NCBI RefSeq assembly: GCF_004521985.1
Contig: NZ_SBHZ01000020.1
Span: forward strand, 26,481-90,480
DNA: 64,000 nt
Source of the DNA: Ectopseudomonas khazarica
GTDB lineage: Bacteria; Pseudomonadota; Gammaproteobacteria; Pseudomonadales; Pseudomonadaceae
Direction of reading: 5' to 3'
The notes beneath the pieces were generated by a model that did no database searches, was not told the origin of the DNA, and saw only the letters and a program-made list of their open reading frames with translations. The position numbers were made by a program, and so were the translations under genes. Below are positions 8,106 through 16,579 of the stretch, in pieces. Numbering within the stretch: position 1 is the first letter of the stretch; each line of letters starts with the position of its first letter.

Positions 8106-8717
8106 TCACAGCCAGCCGCGCTGCCGGGCGGCGCTGACGCAGGCGGTACGGGTGTGCACGGCGAAGGTTTCGAACAGCGTCTTGAGGTGGGTCTTCACCG
8201 TGTCTTCGGCCAGCCCCAGCTGGCGGCTGATGGCTTTGTTCGGCAGGCCTTCGGCCAGCAGCTGGAGGATTTCCAGCTGGCGCGGGGTGAGCGGAGAGGC
8301 ATTGCTCGGCGCCGGCAGCGTTTCACCGAGCAGAACACGCGTCACCGCCTGGCGCAGGGCGTTGCCGTCGGCACTCTTGGGAATGAAACCGAGGGCGCCG
8401 GCGGCCAGGGCGGCCTGGGCATCCAGCGACGAGTCGCTGGCACTGAGGATGGCCACCGGTGTGCTTTCGCCTCGAGAAAGCCAGCGCTGCAACAGCTCCA
8501 GGCCCGGTTCGTCAGGCAGGCGCAGGTCGAGCAGGATCAGGTCGTATGCATGCTGGCGCAGGCACTGTTCCGCCTCCGCGGCGCTGTGCGCGGTGTGGAT
8601 CAGCAGGTTCTGGCTGAGGGGCGACAGGGCCAGGGACAGGCCGTCGAGGAAGATGCGGTGGTCGTCGACCAGCAACAGGCGGAGGTGTTCGGGCAGGGTG
8701 GTGCAGAGGGCAGTCAT
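8106..8717 (-). CDS. NarL/LuxR-family response regulator
   Basis: A 203-residue two-component regulator. The receiver has the acidic pair Asp18-Asp19, phosphoacceptor Asp64 (LILLDLRLPD) and Lys114 (GFIPKS). A LuxR-type helix-turn-helix occupies residues about 140-200 (LTPRQLEILQLLAEGLPNKAISRQLGLAEDTVKTHLKTLFETF). Its stop codon abuts the stop of the hybrid kinase on the other strand with no spare base. It lies 63 bases downstream of the FadL-like gene on the same strand and is probably co-transcribed with it. Natural targets would be the lipase and fadL promoters, but this is inferred from position only. Confidence 0.9.
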   Translation of the reverse strand: MTALCTTLPEHLRLLLVDDHRIFLDGLSLALSPLSQNLLIHTAHSAAEAEQCLRQHAYDLILLDLRLPDEPGLELLQRWLSRGESTPVAILSASDSSLDAQAALAAGALGFIPKSADGNALRQAVTRVLLGETLPAPSNASPLTPRQLEILQLLAEGLPNKAISRQLGLAEDTVKTHLKTLFETFAVHTRTACVSAARQRGWL

Positions 8718-8780
8718 GATGTACTCACGCGGCTTTTCTTGTTGTTCTGCCGCGTGAGTGTAGCCAATGCCGGGCGTCGA

Positions 8781-10055
8781 TTAGAAGCGGTAGCTGAGCG
8801 ATGCCCCCAGGCCGTGAGCGCTGTTCTTGTAGCGCGCGCTGTAGCTGCCGCGGGTCGAGCTCTGGTGGTTCACGTCCACCGTCTCTTCCTGCAGGTAGGA
8901 ATAGGCCACGTCGATGGTCATGTCCTGGGTCGGGCTCCAGCCGGCGCCAAGGCTGAAGATGGTGCGGTCGCCGGACGGCACGCGCGGCGAGCGGTCGGTG
9001 TTGTTGATCGGCGACTGGTCGACGGCGATACCGGTGCGCAGCGTCCATTGCGGGCTGACCCGGTACGACAGGCCGATCGCGTGGGCCCAGGTGTCGTGCC
9101 AGTTCTGCTCCTCGACGATGGTGGAGAGGTTCGCCGGCAGCGTGGCGGCATCGTTCTCCACACGGATTTCCTTGAAGCGGCTCCAGCGCGTCCAGGTACT
9201 GCCCAGGTGCAGCGTCAGGGCGTCGGTGAGGTCATGGGTGATCGACAGGTCCACCGACTCGGGCGTGGTCAGGTCGAGGCTGGCGTCGTACTTGCCGGAC
9301 AGGCCGGCCAGCGCGCCGCTGGCGGAGACCCGGGTGTCGCCTTCCAGCTCGTACTTCACGCGCGAGTGATAGGTCAGGCCGGCGCGGGTGCGGGGGCTGA
9401 ACTCGTAGAGCACGCCGGCATTGAAGCCGACGGCGGTATCGTCGCCCTTGACCCTCACCTCGCCATCGTTGCGGCCGGGGCTCAGCGGGTTGAGCAGGGA
9501 AGAGCTGAGTTCGCCTTCGATATGGTTGAAGGTCGGGCCGAAACCTACCGACAGCTGGTCGTTGAAGCGATAGCTCAGCGTCGGCTGGATGGTGATCACG
9601 CGCACGTAGCTCTTGTTGGCGTAGTAGCGCCCCTGGAAGCCGTTCTCGTAGTCGGTCATCAGGCCGAAGGGTGCATAGATGCCGAGGCCGAATGCGACCT
9701 TGTCATCCAGTGGCTTGACGAAGTAACCCATGGGCACGCCGGTGGTCGGCACCATGTCGCCGTCGTTGCTGCCCGACAGGGAGAGCGGGCCGGCGCTGGC
9801 GCTGGCATGGCTGATATCGGTCTTGGCATGAATGGCTGCGGCGCCGAAGTACACCTCGCTGCGCTTCAGGCGCGACATGCCGGCCGGGTTGCCGAATACG
9901 GTGCTGGCGTCATCGGCGGACGACGAGCGCCCTGCGAACGAGGTGCCCATACCGGAAATGCTTTGCTCGTTGAGGGTGAAGCCACTGGCGAAGCCATGGC
10001 TCGACGTGGCGGTGATGGCGACGGCCAGGCCTGTCTTGAGAAGGCGTTTGCTCAC
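8781..10055 (-). CDS. FadL/OmpP1 family outer-membrane long-chain fatty acid channel
   Basis: A 424-residue outer-membrane beta-barrel. I start it at the GTG at 10055, which follows CAGGAGC at normal spacing and gives a signal peptide ending HGFASG before the mature FTLNEQSISGMGTSFAG. That start, the NPAGMSRL motif and the C-terminal SLSYRF are hallmarks of FadL/TodX proteins, whose N-terminal plug and barrel move fatty acids or other hydrophobic compounds laterally into the membrane. Placed beside a lipase, foldase and two-component system it would import the released fatty acids. Overlapping palindromes about 90 bases upstream may be its operator. Confidence 0.92.
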   Translation of the reverse strand: MSKRLLKTGLAVAITATSSHGFASGFTLNEQSISGMGTSFAGRSSSADDASTVFGNPAGMSRLKRSEVYFGAAAIHAKTDISHASASAGPLSLSGSNDGDMVPTTGVPMGYFVKPLDDKVAFGLGIYAPFGLMTDYENGFQGRYYANKSYVRVITIQPTLSYRFNDQLSVGFGPTFNHIEGELSSSLLNPLSPGRNDGEVRVKGDDTAVGFNAGVLYEFSPRTRAGLTYHSRVKYELEGDTRVSASGALAGLSGKYDASLDLTTPESVDLSITHDLTDALTLHLGSTWTRWSRFKEIRVENDAATLPANLSTIVEEQNWHDTWAHAIGLSYRVSPQWTLRTGIAVDQSPINNTDRSPRVPSGDRTIFSLGAGWSPTQDMTIDVAYSYLQEETVDVNHQSSTRGSYSARYKNSAHGLGASLSYRF

Positions 10056-10145
10056 GGGGGGAAGCTCCTGTGGTGGGGCGAGGGGGCGCACGCTACAGTT
10101 TTTCCTGACCTGTGCCAAGGCGCTTAAGTTCCCGAAATAGAGCGT

Positions 10146-10162
10146 ATTGTCGGACAATTGTC
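10146..10162. promoter_or_regulatory. Overlapping palindromes upstream of the FadL-like gene
   Basis: ATTGTC-G-GACAAT (10146-10158) overlaps the perfect palindrome GACAATTGTC (10153-10162), so the half-site GACAAT or its complement occurs three times in 17 bases. The site is about 90 bases upstream of the FadL-like start. It could be an operator for the linked NarL-type regulator or another dimeric factor. Direct evidence is symmetry and position only. Confidence 0.4.
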
Positions 10163-10207
10163 TGAATTTTGCGCAGATATGGGCGCAATGCTTTCATGTC
10201 CGATCGG

Positions 10208-10687
10208 TCAGGCTACCTGGCTGACCTGGTCGATGTGCCGGTGCCAGGCATCGAGAAAGTCGGTCTGGCGCCCGCAGGGCTGGAACACCTTGCACCAGAT
10301 CCGCCCCAGGGCGGGGACGTCGTCGGCCGCCGGCAGCTCCAGTTGCTCGGCTTCCACCAGCAGCCAGGCGATGGCCGTGGCGTAGCGCAGGTTGACCGTC
10401 AGCTCCAGGTGCGGGGCCTCGAGGAAGGCGTGCTGGCTGGCCAGGCCGCGTACCCGGCTGGCCAGCTCCGGGTCACGGGCCAGGTGCTGGTCCCAGAGCG
10501 CCAGGTGGCGTTGCTCGCTGATGCGATAGAGACCATGGCCGTGTGGGGTGTCGAGTGCGCTGCCGAGGTCCGACTGACAGGCCGCGGCACCCAGCAGCAG
10601 GGCTTCGGCCGTTGCGCTGTGACGTTGCAGGTAGAGCAGGGTAGGGCGGATCACATGCTGGCTGAGGTCGCAGGCGGCTATTCCCAT
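10208..10687 (-). CDS. Conserved hypothetical protein, probably all-helical
   Basis: A 159-residue cytoplasmic protein with no signal peptide or membrane segment. It is rich in Leu, Ala, His and Gln and reads as a bundle of amphipathic helices (for example HVIRPTLLYLQRHSATAEALLLGAAACQSDLG and the DQHLARDPELASRVRGLASQHAFLEAP stretch). I recall similar proteins in Pseudomonas genomes at this position between fadL and the sulfurtransferase gene but know no function. The frame shows normal Pseudomonas codon bias, which supports its being real. It is transcribed away from gdhA and alone; 152 bases separate it from fadL. Confidence 0.68.
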   Translation of the reverse strand: MGIAACDLSQHVIRPTLLYLQRHSATAEALLLGAAACQSDLGSALDTPHGHGLYRISEQRHLALWDQHLARDPELASRVRGLASQHAFLEAPHLELTVNLRYATAIAWLLVEAEQLELPAADDVPALGRIWCKVFQPCGRQTDFLDAWHRHIDQVSQVA

Positions 10688-10807
10688 GGCATCCTCGCTA
10701 AAGGTGCCGGTGGGGCCGGGCGCGTGGCAGCTGTTCTAGTGGCTCTTCGATAAAGGCCCCACCGGGAGCGGGGTTAGCCGCTCATTTTCAAGTCTAGTGC
10801 GATATTT

Positions 10808-10828
10808 CAGCCGTAAAGGGCTGTTTTT
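10808..10828 (+). terminator. Possible weak intrinsic terminator
   Basis: CAGCC and GGCTG pair around a six-base loop (GTAAAG) and are followed by TTTTT. The T run is on the + strand although the flanking genes are on the - strand, so it could stop antisense transcription. The stem is only five base pairs. Confidence 0.25.
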
Positions 10829-10844
10829 AAATTGATTCCGGATT

Positions 10845-11741
10845 TCAGTTATTGGGCATATTTCCTTTGGTGCTTAGCGCCAGGGCCCAGTCGCCGGTGG
10901 CGATCGGATGCGCCGGATTGGTGATCCACTCGCTCCAGGAGCCGGCGTACAGCGCGGCCAGCGGGTAGCCGGCGAGGCTCATGGCGAACAGGTTGTGGCA
11001 GGCGGTGACGCCGGAACCGCAGTAGGCCACCAGGTCGTCCAGCGGGCGCTCGCCGCGCAGCGCGTCGAAGCGTTCGCGCAGCGCCGCGGCGGGCAGGAAG
11101 CGGCCATCGGCCCCGAGGTTGTCGGTGAAGGCCGCGCACTGGGCCCGTGGAATGTGCCCGGCAACCGGGTCGAGCGGCTCGACTTCACCGCGAAAGCGCG
11201 GCAGCGCGCGGGCATCGAGCAGGGTCAGGTCGGGACTGTCCAGGCGTGCCGCCAGTTGCTCGGCGCTCAGCAGCAGGCTGCTGTCGGGTTGCGCGGGGAA
11301 ATCGCCGGGGGTGCTGTCCGGCTGCGCCGTGGTCAGCTCGAAGCCGGCCTCGCGCCAGGCCTTGAGACCGCCATCGAGCAGGTACAGGTGATCGCGCTTG
11401 CCGAGCCAGAGCAGCAGCCACCAGGCGCGTGCGGCGTAGGCACCGGGGCCATCGTCATACAGCACCACCTGGCTGTCGCTGCGCAGGCCGCAGGCGCGCA
11501 GGCGTTCGACCAGGGTGCTGGGGTCCGGCAGCGGATGGCGACCGGTGACGCCCTTGACCACCGGTGCGGACAGGTCCTGCTCCAGGTCGACGAAATGCGC
11601 CTCGGGCAGATGCCCGTCGAGGTAGCTGCGGCGCCCGTAGCTCGGGTCTTCGAGGGCGAAGCGGCAGTCCAGGAGCAGCAGGTTCTCCTGGCCCAGACGT
11701 TGGCGAAGCTGTTGCGCGCTGATCAGTTGAGCGAGTGGCAT
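10845..11741 (-). CDS. sseA: 3-mercaptopyruvate / thiosulfate sulfurtransferase
   Basis: A 298-residue protein made of two tandem rhodanese domains. The second holds the active-site loop CGSGVTA with Cys241; the CGSGVTA form is the one found in 3-mercaptopyruvate sulfurtransferases, whereas classic thiosulfate rhodaneses have CRKGVTA. The first domain has LLLDCRFALEDPSYGRRSYLDGHLPEAHFVDLE and lacks a Cys loop. I chose the ATG at 11741 because GGAGG lies 5 bases upstream. It would move sulfane sulfur to cyanide or thiols in the cytoplasm. It is transcribed alone, divergent from gdhA. Confidence 0.9.
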   Translation of the reverse strand: MPLAQLISAQQLRQRLGQENLLLLDCRFALEDPSYGRRSYLDGHLPEAHFVDLEQDLSAPVVKGVTGRHPLPDPSTLVERLRACGLRSDSQVVLYDDGPGAYAARAWWLLLWLGKRDHLYLLDGGLKAWREAGFELTTAQPDSTPGDFPAQPDSSLLLSAEQLAARLDSPDLTLLDARALPRFRGEVEPLDPVAGHIPRAQCAAFTDNLGADGRFLPAAALRERFDALRGERPLDDLVAYCGSGVTACHNLFAMSLAGYPLAALYAGSWSEWITNPAHPIATGDWALALSTKGNMPNN

Positions 11742-12099
11742 GGAGCCTCCGGTGTCGTGTACGCGTTTGCCGGCATCATACCGCCTGGCCAATCCGGCGC
11801 ACGCAGTTCGATGCCCCGCCAGGAAGGAGCCATTTCATGCCGGGCCTGCAACCCATCGCGCAAGGCGCGAACCTGCTCCGTCACGCCGCCTCGTGAGTCT
11901 TCGGGCAAAAATAGTGCAACCTGATGTGTATTTTTGGTGCGTATCAGGGCGCTTCAGGCCTCTGTAAACCAGTGATTCATTGCTGTTTCATGTCGCCGTG
12001 CACCTGAAAGTTTCATCAAGGCGACATTTTGATCTGTTTTGGTGCCTTTTCGCCTGATAGAGTGCCGGCCACTTTGTCTGCGTGGCGTCGAGGTGCCGC
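11742..12099. promoter_or_regulatory. Divergent intergenic region sseA / gdhA
   Basis: About 358 bases without a long gene. It holds a 19-codon ORF (11837-11896, ATG ... TGA) with AAGGAG at good spacing, and an 8-bp perfect inverted repeat ATGTCGCC / GGCGACAT (11990-11997 and 12020-12027) followed by TTTT. The stretch 11905-12060 is clearly AT-richer than the flanking genes and should carry the gdhA promoter. No known operator was recognised. Confidence 0.55.
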
Positions 12100-13437
12100 A
12101 TGTCGTTGTCCGTCGATTCTTTCCTGGCGCGCCTGAAGCAGCGCGATCCTGATCAGCCAGAATTCCATCAGGCGGTGGAGGAGGTGGTGCGCAGCCTGTG
12201 GCCCTTCCTCGAAGCCAACCCGCGTTATCGCGATGCCGGTATTCTCGAGCGCATGGTCGAGCCGGAGCGGGCCATCCTGTTCCGCGTGCCCTGGGTGGAT
12301 GATCGCGGCCAGGTGCAGGTCAATCGCGGCTTCCGCATCCAGATGAGCAGCGCCATCGGGCCCTACAAGGGTGGCCTGCGCTTTCACCCTTCGGTGAACC
12401 TCGGCGTGCTCAAGTTCCTCGCGTTCGAGCAGGTGTTCAAGAACTCCCTGACCTCGCTGCCCATGGGCGGCGGCAAGGGCGGTGCGGACTTCGACCCCAA
12501 GGGCCGCAGCGAAGGCGAGGTGATGCGCTTCTGCCAGTCGTTCATGAGCGAGCTGTACCGCCACATCGGCGCCGACCTGGATGTGCCGGCCGGTGACATC
12601 GGTGTCGGCGCTCGTGAGATCGGCTATCTGTTCGGCCAGTACAAGCGTCTCTCCAACCAGTTCAGCTCGGTGCTGACGGGCAAGGGCCTGAGCTACGGCG
12701 GCAGCCTGATCCGCCCGGAGGCCACGGGCTACGGCTGCGTGTACTTCGCCCAGGAGATGCTCAAGCGCATCGGGCAGGGTTTCGCCGACAAGCGGGTGGC
12801 CATCTCCGGCTCCGGCAACGTCGCCCAGTACGCGGCGCAGAAGGTCATGGACCTGGGCGGTCGGGTCATTTCGCTGTCCGACTCCGAGGGCACGCTGTAT
12901 GCCGAGGCCGGCCTGAGCGCCGAGCAGTGGCACTACCTGATGGAGCTGAAGAACGTGCGTCGCGGTCGGCTGCGCGAGATGGCCGAGCACTATGGCCTGC
13001 AGTTCCTCGCGGGGCAGCGCCCATGGAACCTGGCGTGCGACATCGCGCTGCCCTGCGCGACGCAGAACGAGCTGAACGGCACGGATGCCCGTGCCTTGCT
13101 GGGCAACGGCTGCATCTGCGTGGCCGAAGGCGCCAACATGCCCTCGACCCTGGAGGCCGTGGACCTGTTCGTCGAGGCCGGCATCTGCTACGCGCCGGGC
13201 AAGGCCTCCAACGCCGGCGGCGTGGCCACCAGCGGCCTGGAAATGAGCCAGAACGCCATGCGCCTGCACTGGAGTGCCGGCGAGGTGGACGAACGCCTGC
13301 ACGGCATCATGCAGAACATCCACCACGCCTGCGTGCACCACGGCGAGGAGAATGGCCGGATCAACTACGTCAAGGGCGCCAATGTCGCCGGCTTCGTCAA
13401 GGTCGCCGATGCCATGCTGGCGCAGGGTGTGGTCTGA
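12100..13437 (+). CDS. gdhA: NADP-specific glutamate dehydrogenase
   Basis: A 445-residue hexameric-type glutamate dehydrogenase, which makes glutamate from 2-oxoglutarate, ammonia and NADPH. Conserved blocks include the RIQMSSAIGPYKGGLRFHPSVN segment, the catalytic Lys region SLPMGGGKGGADFDPKGRS, the catalytic Asp in DVPAGDIGVG, a Rossmann motif SGSGNVAQYAAQK, and CAEGANMP-like VAEGANMPST. The length matches the short NADP-dependent class. The ATG at 12100 is used (MSLSVDSFLARLKQRDP); an in-frame GTG at 12082 would add an unlikely extension. It has a long AT-rich leader and is monocistronic. Confidence 0.95.
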   Translation: MSLSVDSFLARLKQRDPDQPEFHQAVEEVVRSLWPFLEANPRYRDAGILERMVEPERAILFRVPWVDDRGQVQVNRGFRIQMSSAIGPYKGGLRFHPSVNLGVLKFLAFEQVFKNSLTSLPMGGGKGGADFDPKGRSEGEVMRFCQSFMSELYRHIGADLDVPAGDIGVGAREIGYLFGQYKRLSNQFSSVLTGKGLSYGGSLIRPEATGYGCVYFAQEMLKRIGQGFADKRVAISGSGNVAQYAAQKVMDLGGRVISLSDSEGTLYAEAGLSAEQWHYLMELKNVRRGRLREMAEHYGLQFLAGQRPWNLACDIALPCATQNELNGTDARALLGNGCICVAEGANMPSTLEAVDLFVEAGICYAPGKASNAGGVATSGLEMSQNAMRLHWSAGEVDERLHGIMQNIHHACVHHGEENGRINYVKGANVAGFVKVADAMLAQGVV

Positions 13438-13529
13438 GCGACCCTCGCTGCAGATGACGTTGCTGTGTCGGGCGGGCGATTCAGGCATGCTGCCTGCCTT
13501 ATCGCTCGTCACGCAGGTTTGCGCTCCGC

Positions 13530-14210
13530 ATGAAACGCTTCGTTTTGCTCGACACCGCTCCGATCCCGGGTACGGACGGTGCATTGAACCTGTTCGAATA
13601 CGGGGACGATTTCGTCATCAAGATTGCCGGCGGTGATGGCGGGCAACTGATGAATACACGCATGCACGGCTCGGAAGATGCCCTGGCCGCGATTCCCTGC
13701 AAGCAGATTGCCGGGCGCCCGCAGGCGCGGGTGCTGATTGGCGGCCTGGGCATGGGGTTTACCCTGGCCTCGGCTCTGCAGCACCTGGGGGCTGACGCCG
13801 AGGTCGAGGTCGCCGAGCTGGTGCCGGGAGTGGTCGAGTGGAACCGTGGCGCGCTGGGCGCGAAAGCCGGTCATCCGCTGTGCGACCCGCGTGCGCTGAT
13901 CATTCAGGAGGACGTCGCCAAGGTGCTGCAGGCTGCCGAGCAACGCTACGACGCGATCATGCTGGATGTCGACAATGGCCCGGAAGGGCTGACCCAGAAG
14001 GGCAATGACTGGCTGTACAGCATGCCCGGACTGTATCAGTGCGCCAGGGCGCTGCGCCCCGGGGGCATGCTGGCGGTGTGGTCGTCCAGCGCTGACCGGG
14101 CCTTCTCGGAGAAAGTGCGCAAGGCGGGCTTCAAGGGTGAGGCGGTGCAGGTCTATGCCCACGGCAATCGCGGCACGCGGCACACCATCTGGATCGCCCG
14201 GAAGGTCTGA
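13530..14210 (+). CDS. Spermidine synthase-like SAM-binding protein
   Basis: A 226-residue class I SAM-dependent methyltransferase fold protein related to polyamine synthases. The nucleotide-binding loop ARVLIGGLGMGFTLASAL, the acidic residue after strand 2 (EVEVAELVPGVVEWN) and the DAIMLDVDNGP loop are visible. The N-terminal beta domain of true spermidine synthases is shortened, and the DNGP loop differs from the usual DSTDP, so the substrate may not be putrescine. Genes of this type are commonly annotated as spermidine synthase or methyltransferase in Pseudomonas. It ends 42 bases before the convergent SMP-30-like gene. Confidence 0.75.
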   Translation: MKRFVLLDTAPIPGTDGALNLFEYGDDFVIKIAGGDGGQLMNTRMHGSEDALAAIPCKQIAGRPQARVLIGGLGMGFTLASALQHLGADAEVEVAELVPGVVEWNRGALGAKAGHPLCDPRALIIQEDVAKVLQAAEQRYDAIMLDVDNGPEGLTQKGNDWLYSMPGLYQCARALRPGGMLAVWSSSADRAFSEKVRKAGFKGEAVQVYAHGNRGTRHTIWIARKV

Positions 14211-14214
14211 ACAA

Positions 14215-14244
14215 GCGGCCCGTGCCTGCAACGGGCAGGGCCGC
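14215..14244. terminator. Hairpin between convergent genes
   Basis: GCGGCCC and GGGCCGC pair, with an inner TGCC/GGCA stem and one bulged G, around TGCAACG. The hairpin sits between two converging stop codons and could end transcription from both sides, although it has no T run. Confidence 0.45.
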
Positions 14245-14252
14245 TGCGTCGC

Positions 14253-15317
14253 TCAGTGAAGCGGCAGCTTGCCGATGCGGTCGTTGTCCAGGCTGCCGAA
14301 GTACAGGTAGTCACCCACCGGTTTCACCGACGTGACCATGCGCAGGTGCGTGCCGCTGGTGTCATGCAGGCTGCGGACGATCTTGCCGTTCTCGTCGAGT
14401 GCGATGGCGAAGCCATAGGGAATCGCCTTCGGCCACAGTGCGCGTGGCAGCTTGGCCAGTTGCGCCTTGAGCCAGGGGTGGCGATGGAGGAAGTCGGCGT
14501 CCGCCTTGCGCGGCGTCGGCAGGGCCACCCAGAAGGTGCCCTTGCGGTCGCCTTGCAGGTTGTCCGGCAGGCCCGGCAGGTTGTCGATGAACACCTCATG
14601 CTGACCGGCCCGCTCGCCCTTGAGCCAGTAACGGGTGATGCGATAGCGATAGGTTTCGTTGACCAGCACGAAGTCCTCGTTGGCCGACAGCGCCACGCCG
14701 TTGGCGAAGTACAGGCCATCGAGCAGCACGCGGGTCTCGCCGGTGCTCGGGTCATAGCTGAGCAGGCGTCCATGCGGGCGTGCTTCGAGCAGGTCGAGCA
14801 GGTAGTCCGGTTGCTGGAAGCGCGATGAGGCGTCGCTGAAGTAGATGATGCCGTCGCTGGCGATGTCCAGGTCGTCGGTGAAGGCAAAGGGCAGGCCGTC
14901 GGCCTCTGTGCTCAGCACCTCGATGCGGCCCTGCGGATCGATGCGCAGCAGGCCCTTGTAGGCATCCGCGAGGATCAGGTTGCCGGCGGCATCGAAGTCC
15001 ATGCCCAGCGGGCGGCCTCCGGTATCGGCGAAGGTTTCCACGCTGTCGTCGGCCAGCACGCGGACGACGCGGCCATCATGCAGGCCTGCGTACACCCGGC
15101 CCTGGGCATCGACCGCGGTGTCCTCCGGGCCGTGGATCTGACCGCGCGCCAGCAGCTCGGCTTTCATCAGGGTGTCGTTGGGCTCCAGTACAGCGGTCAT
15201 CGGTGGTGCCTCGGGCGCTTCCCAGGGCAGGGGGGCGATGGGGCTGGGCGTGAGCGCCAGGTAGAGCGCTGCCGCGAGCAACAGCAGGACGGGCAGGGCG
15301 AGCAGTTTCTTCAGCAT
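14253..15317 (-). CDS. SMP-30/strictosidine synthase-like beta-propeller protein, membrane-anchored
   Basis: A 354-residue protein with an N-terminal hydrophobic anchor (residues 5-22, LLALPVLLLLAAALYLAL) and a six-bladed propeller of the strictosidine synthase/SMP-30 group. Typical blade motifs include GPEDTAVDAQGRVYAGLHDGR, PLGMDFDAAGNLILADAYKGL, SDGIIYFSDASSRF and ANGVALSANEDFVLVNETYRYRI. Relatives hydrolyse lactones or organophosphates or act as arylesterases, but the substrate cannot be told. The start is the ATG at 15317, giving the signal anchor directly. It is convergent with the spermidine synthase-like gene. Confidence 0.8.
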   Translation of the reverse strand: MLKKLLALPVLLLLAAALYLALTPSPIAPLPWEAPEAPPMTAVLEPNDTLMKAELLARGQIHGPEDTAVDAQGRVYAGLHDGRVVRVLADDSVETFADTGGRPLGMDFDAAGNLILADAYKGLLRIDPQGRIEVLSTEADGLPFAFTDDLDIASDGIIYFSDASSRFQQPDYLLDLLEARPHGRLLSYDPSTGETRVLLDGLYFANGVALSANEDFVLVNETYRYRITRYWLKGERAGQHEVFIDNLPGLPDNLQGDRKGTFWVALPTPRKADADFLHRHPWLKAQLAKLPRALWPKAIPYGFAIALDENGKIVRSLHDTSGTHLRMVTSVKPVGDYLYFGSLDNDRIGKLPLH

Positions 15318-15445
15318 TGTTGTTCTTCCGTGTCGGAGGGCGATGCGCGGCACAGGTTACACAGATCGAGCCTCCGGCGGCAGCTCGCTGCCCGTCGAGT
15401 GGCCAGGCCATATATACTGCGCGCCATTGTTCATGGGAGAGCCGC

Positions 15446-16579
15446 GTGGCTAACGACATACACTGGATTCTCGACGACGCCAGCCTGGCCGAGCACTGCG
15501 CCGTCTGGCAGACGCTGCCCTTCGTTGCGCTGGACACCGAGTTCATGCGCGTCGACACCTTCTATCCCATCGCCGGGCTGCTGCAGGTCAGCGGCGGCGA
15601 CGGCGCCTACCTGATCGACCCGCTGCGCATCAGCGACTGGGCGCCATTCGCCGCGCTGCTCGAAGCGCCCAGCGTGGTCAAGGTGCTGCATTCGTGCAGC
15701 GAGGACCTGGAGGTGTTCCTGCGCCTGACCGGCAGCCTGCCGGCGCCGCTGTTCGACACGCAACTGGCGGCCGGTTACCTCAACCTCGGTTTCTCCATGG
15801 GCTATTCGCGCCTGGTCCTGGCCTTGCTCGACATCGAGCTGCCCAAGGGCGAGACCCGTTCCGACTGGTTGCAGCGGCCGCTGTCGGCGTTGCAGGTGCG
15901 CTATGCCGCCGAGGATGTGCTGCATCTGGTGGAGGTGTACCGCGCCCTGTCCGCCCGCCTGGCGCCGCAGAAGGTCGAGTGGGTGCTGGAGGACGGTGCC
16001 GAACTGGTGGGCAACCTGCACCGCGAAGTCGATCCGGAAGACGCCTGGCGCGATGCCAAGCTGGCCTGGAAGCTTTCCCGTCAGCAGCAGGCGGTGCTGC
16101 GCGCCCTGTGTGCCTGGCGCGAGCGACAGGCGCGTGCGCGCAACCAGCCGCGCAACCGGGTGCTGCGTGAGCATTCGCTGTGGCCGCTGGCGCGTACGCA
16201 GCCCGACAACCTGGTCGCCCTGGCGCGCATCGAGGACATGCACCCGAAGACCGTGCGTCAGGATGGTGAAACCCTGCTGCAGCTGATTCGCGATGCGGCG
16301 GCATTGCCGCCCGAGCAATGGCCCGAGGCGTTGCCCGAGCCGCTGCCGATCGAGGCCTCGGCACTGCTGAAGAAACTGCGTGCCGTCGGCCAGCGCGAGG
16401 GCGAGCGCCTGGATATCGTGCCGGAGCTGATGCTGCGCAAGAAAACCCTGGAAGCCCTGCTGAAAACGGGTTTCCCCAACGGTCCGTACCAACTGCCCGA
16501 TTCCCTGCGCGGCTGGCGCCGGGAGTTGATGGGCCAGGCGCTGCTCGACTGCCTGGCCAGCGAAGGAGAATCCGCGTGA
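15446..16579 (+). CDS. rnd: Ribonuclease D
   Basis: A 377-residue 3'-5' exoribonuclease that trims tRNA and other small RNA precursors. The DEDD exonuclease signature is complete: Asp30-x-Glu32 (ALDTEF), Asp in LHSCSEDLEVF, and Asp in VRYAAEDVLHL. An HRDC domain follows (WRERQARARNQPRNRVLREHSLWPLARTQPDNLVAL). The GTG start at 15446 has GGGAGA upstream and gives the usual MANDIHWI N-terminus. The stop overlaps the GTG of ycgL (GTGA), so the pair is co-transcribed. Confidence 0.95.
   Translation: MANDIHWILDDASLAEHCAVWQTLPFVALDTEFMRVDTFYPIAGLLQVSGGDGAYLIDPLRISDWAPFAALLEAPSVVKVLHSCSEDLEVFLRLTGSLPAPLFDTQLAAGYLNLGFSMGYSRLVLALLDIELPKGETRSDWLQRPLSALQVRYAAEDVLHLVEVYRALSARLAPQKVEWVLEDGAELVGNLHREVDPEDAWRDAKLAWKLSRQQQAVLRALCAWRERQARARNQPRNRVLREHSLWPLARTQPDNLVALARIEDMHPKTVRQDGETLLQLIRDAAALPPEQWPEALPEPLPIEASALLKKLRAVGQREGERLDIVPELMLRKKTLEALLKTGFPNGPYQLPDSLRGWRRELMGQALLDCLASEGESA

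Noticed and set aside
12016..13584. A 522-codon frame antisense to gdhA
   Set aside because: gdhA is unmistakable on the + strand; the antisense frame lacks motifs.
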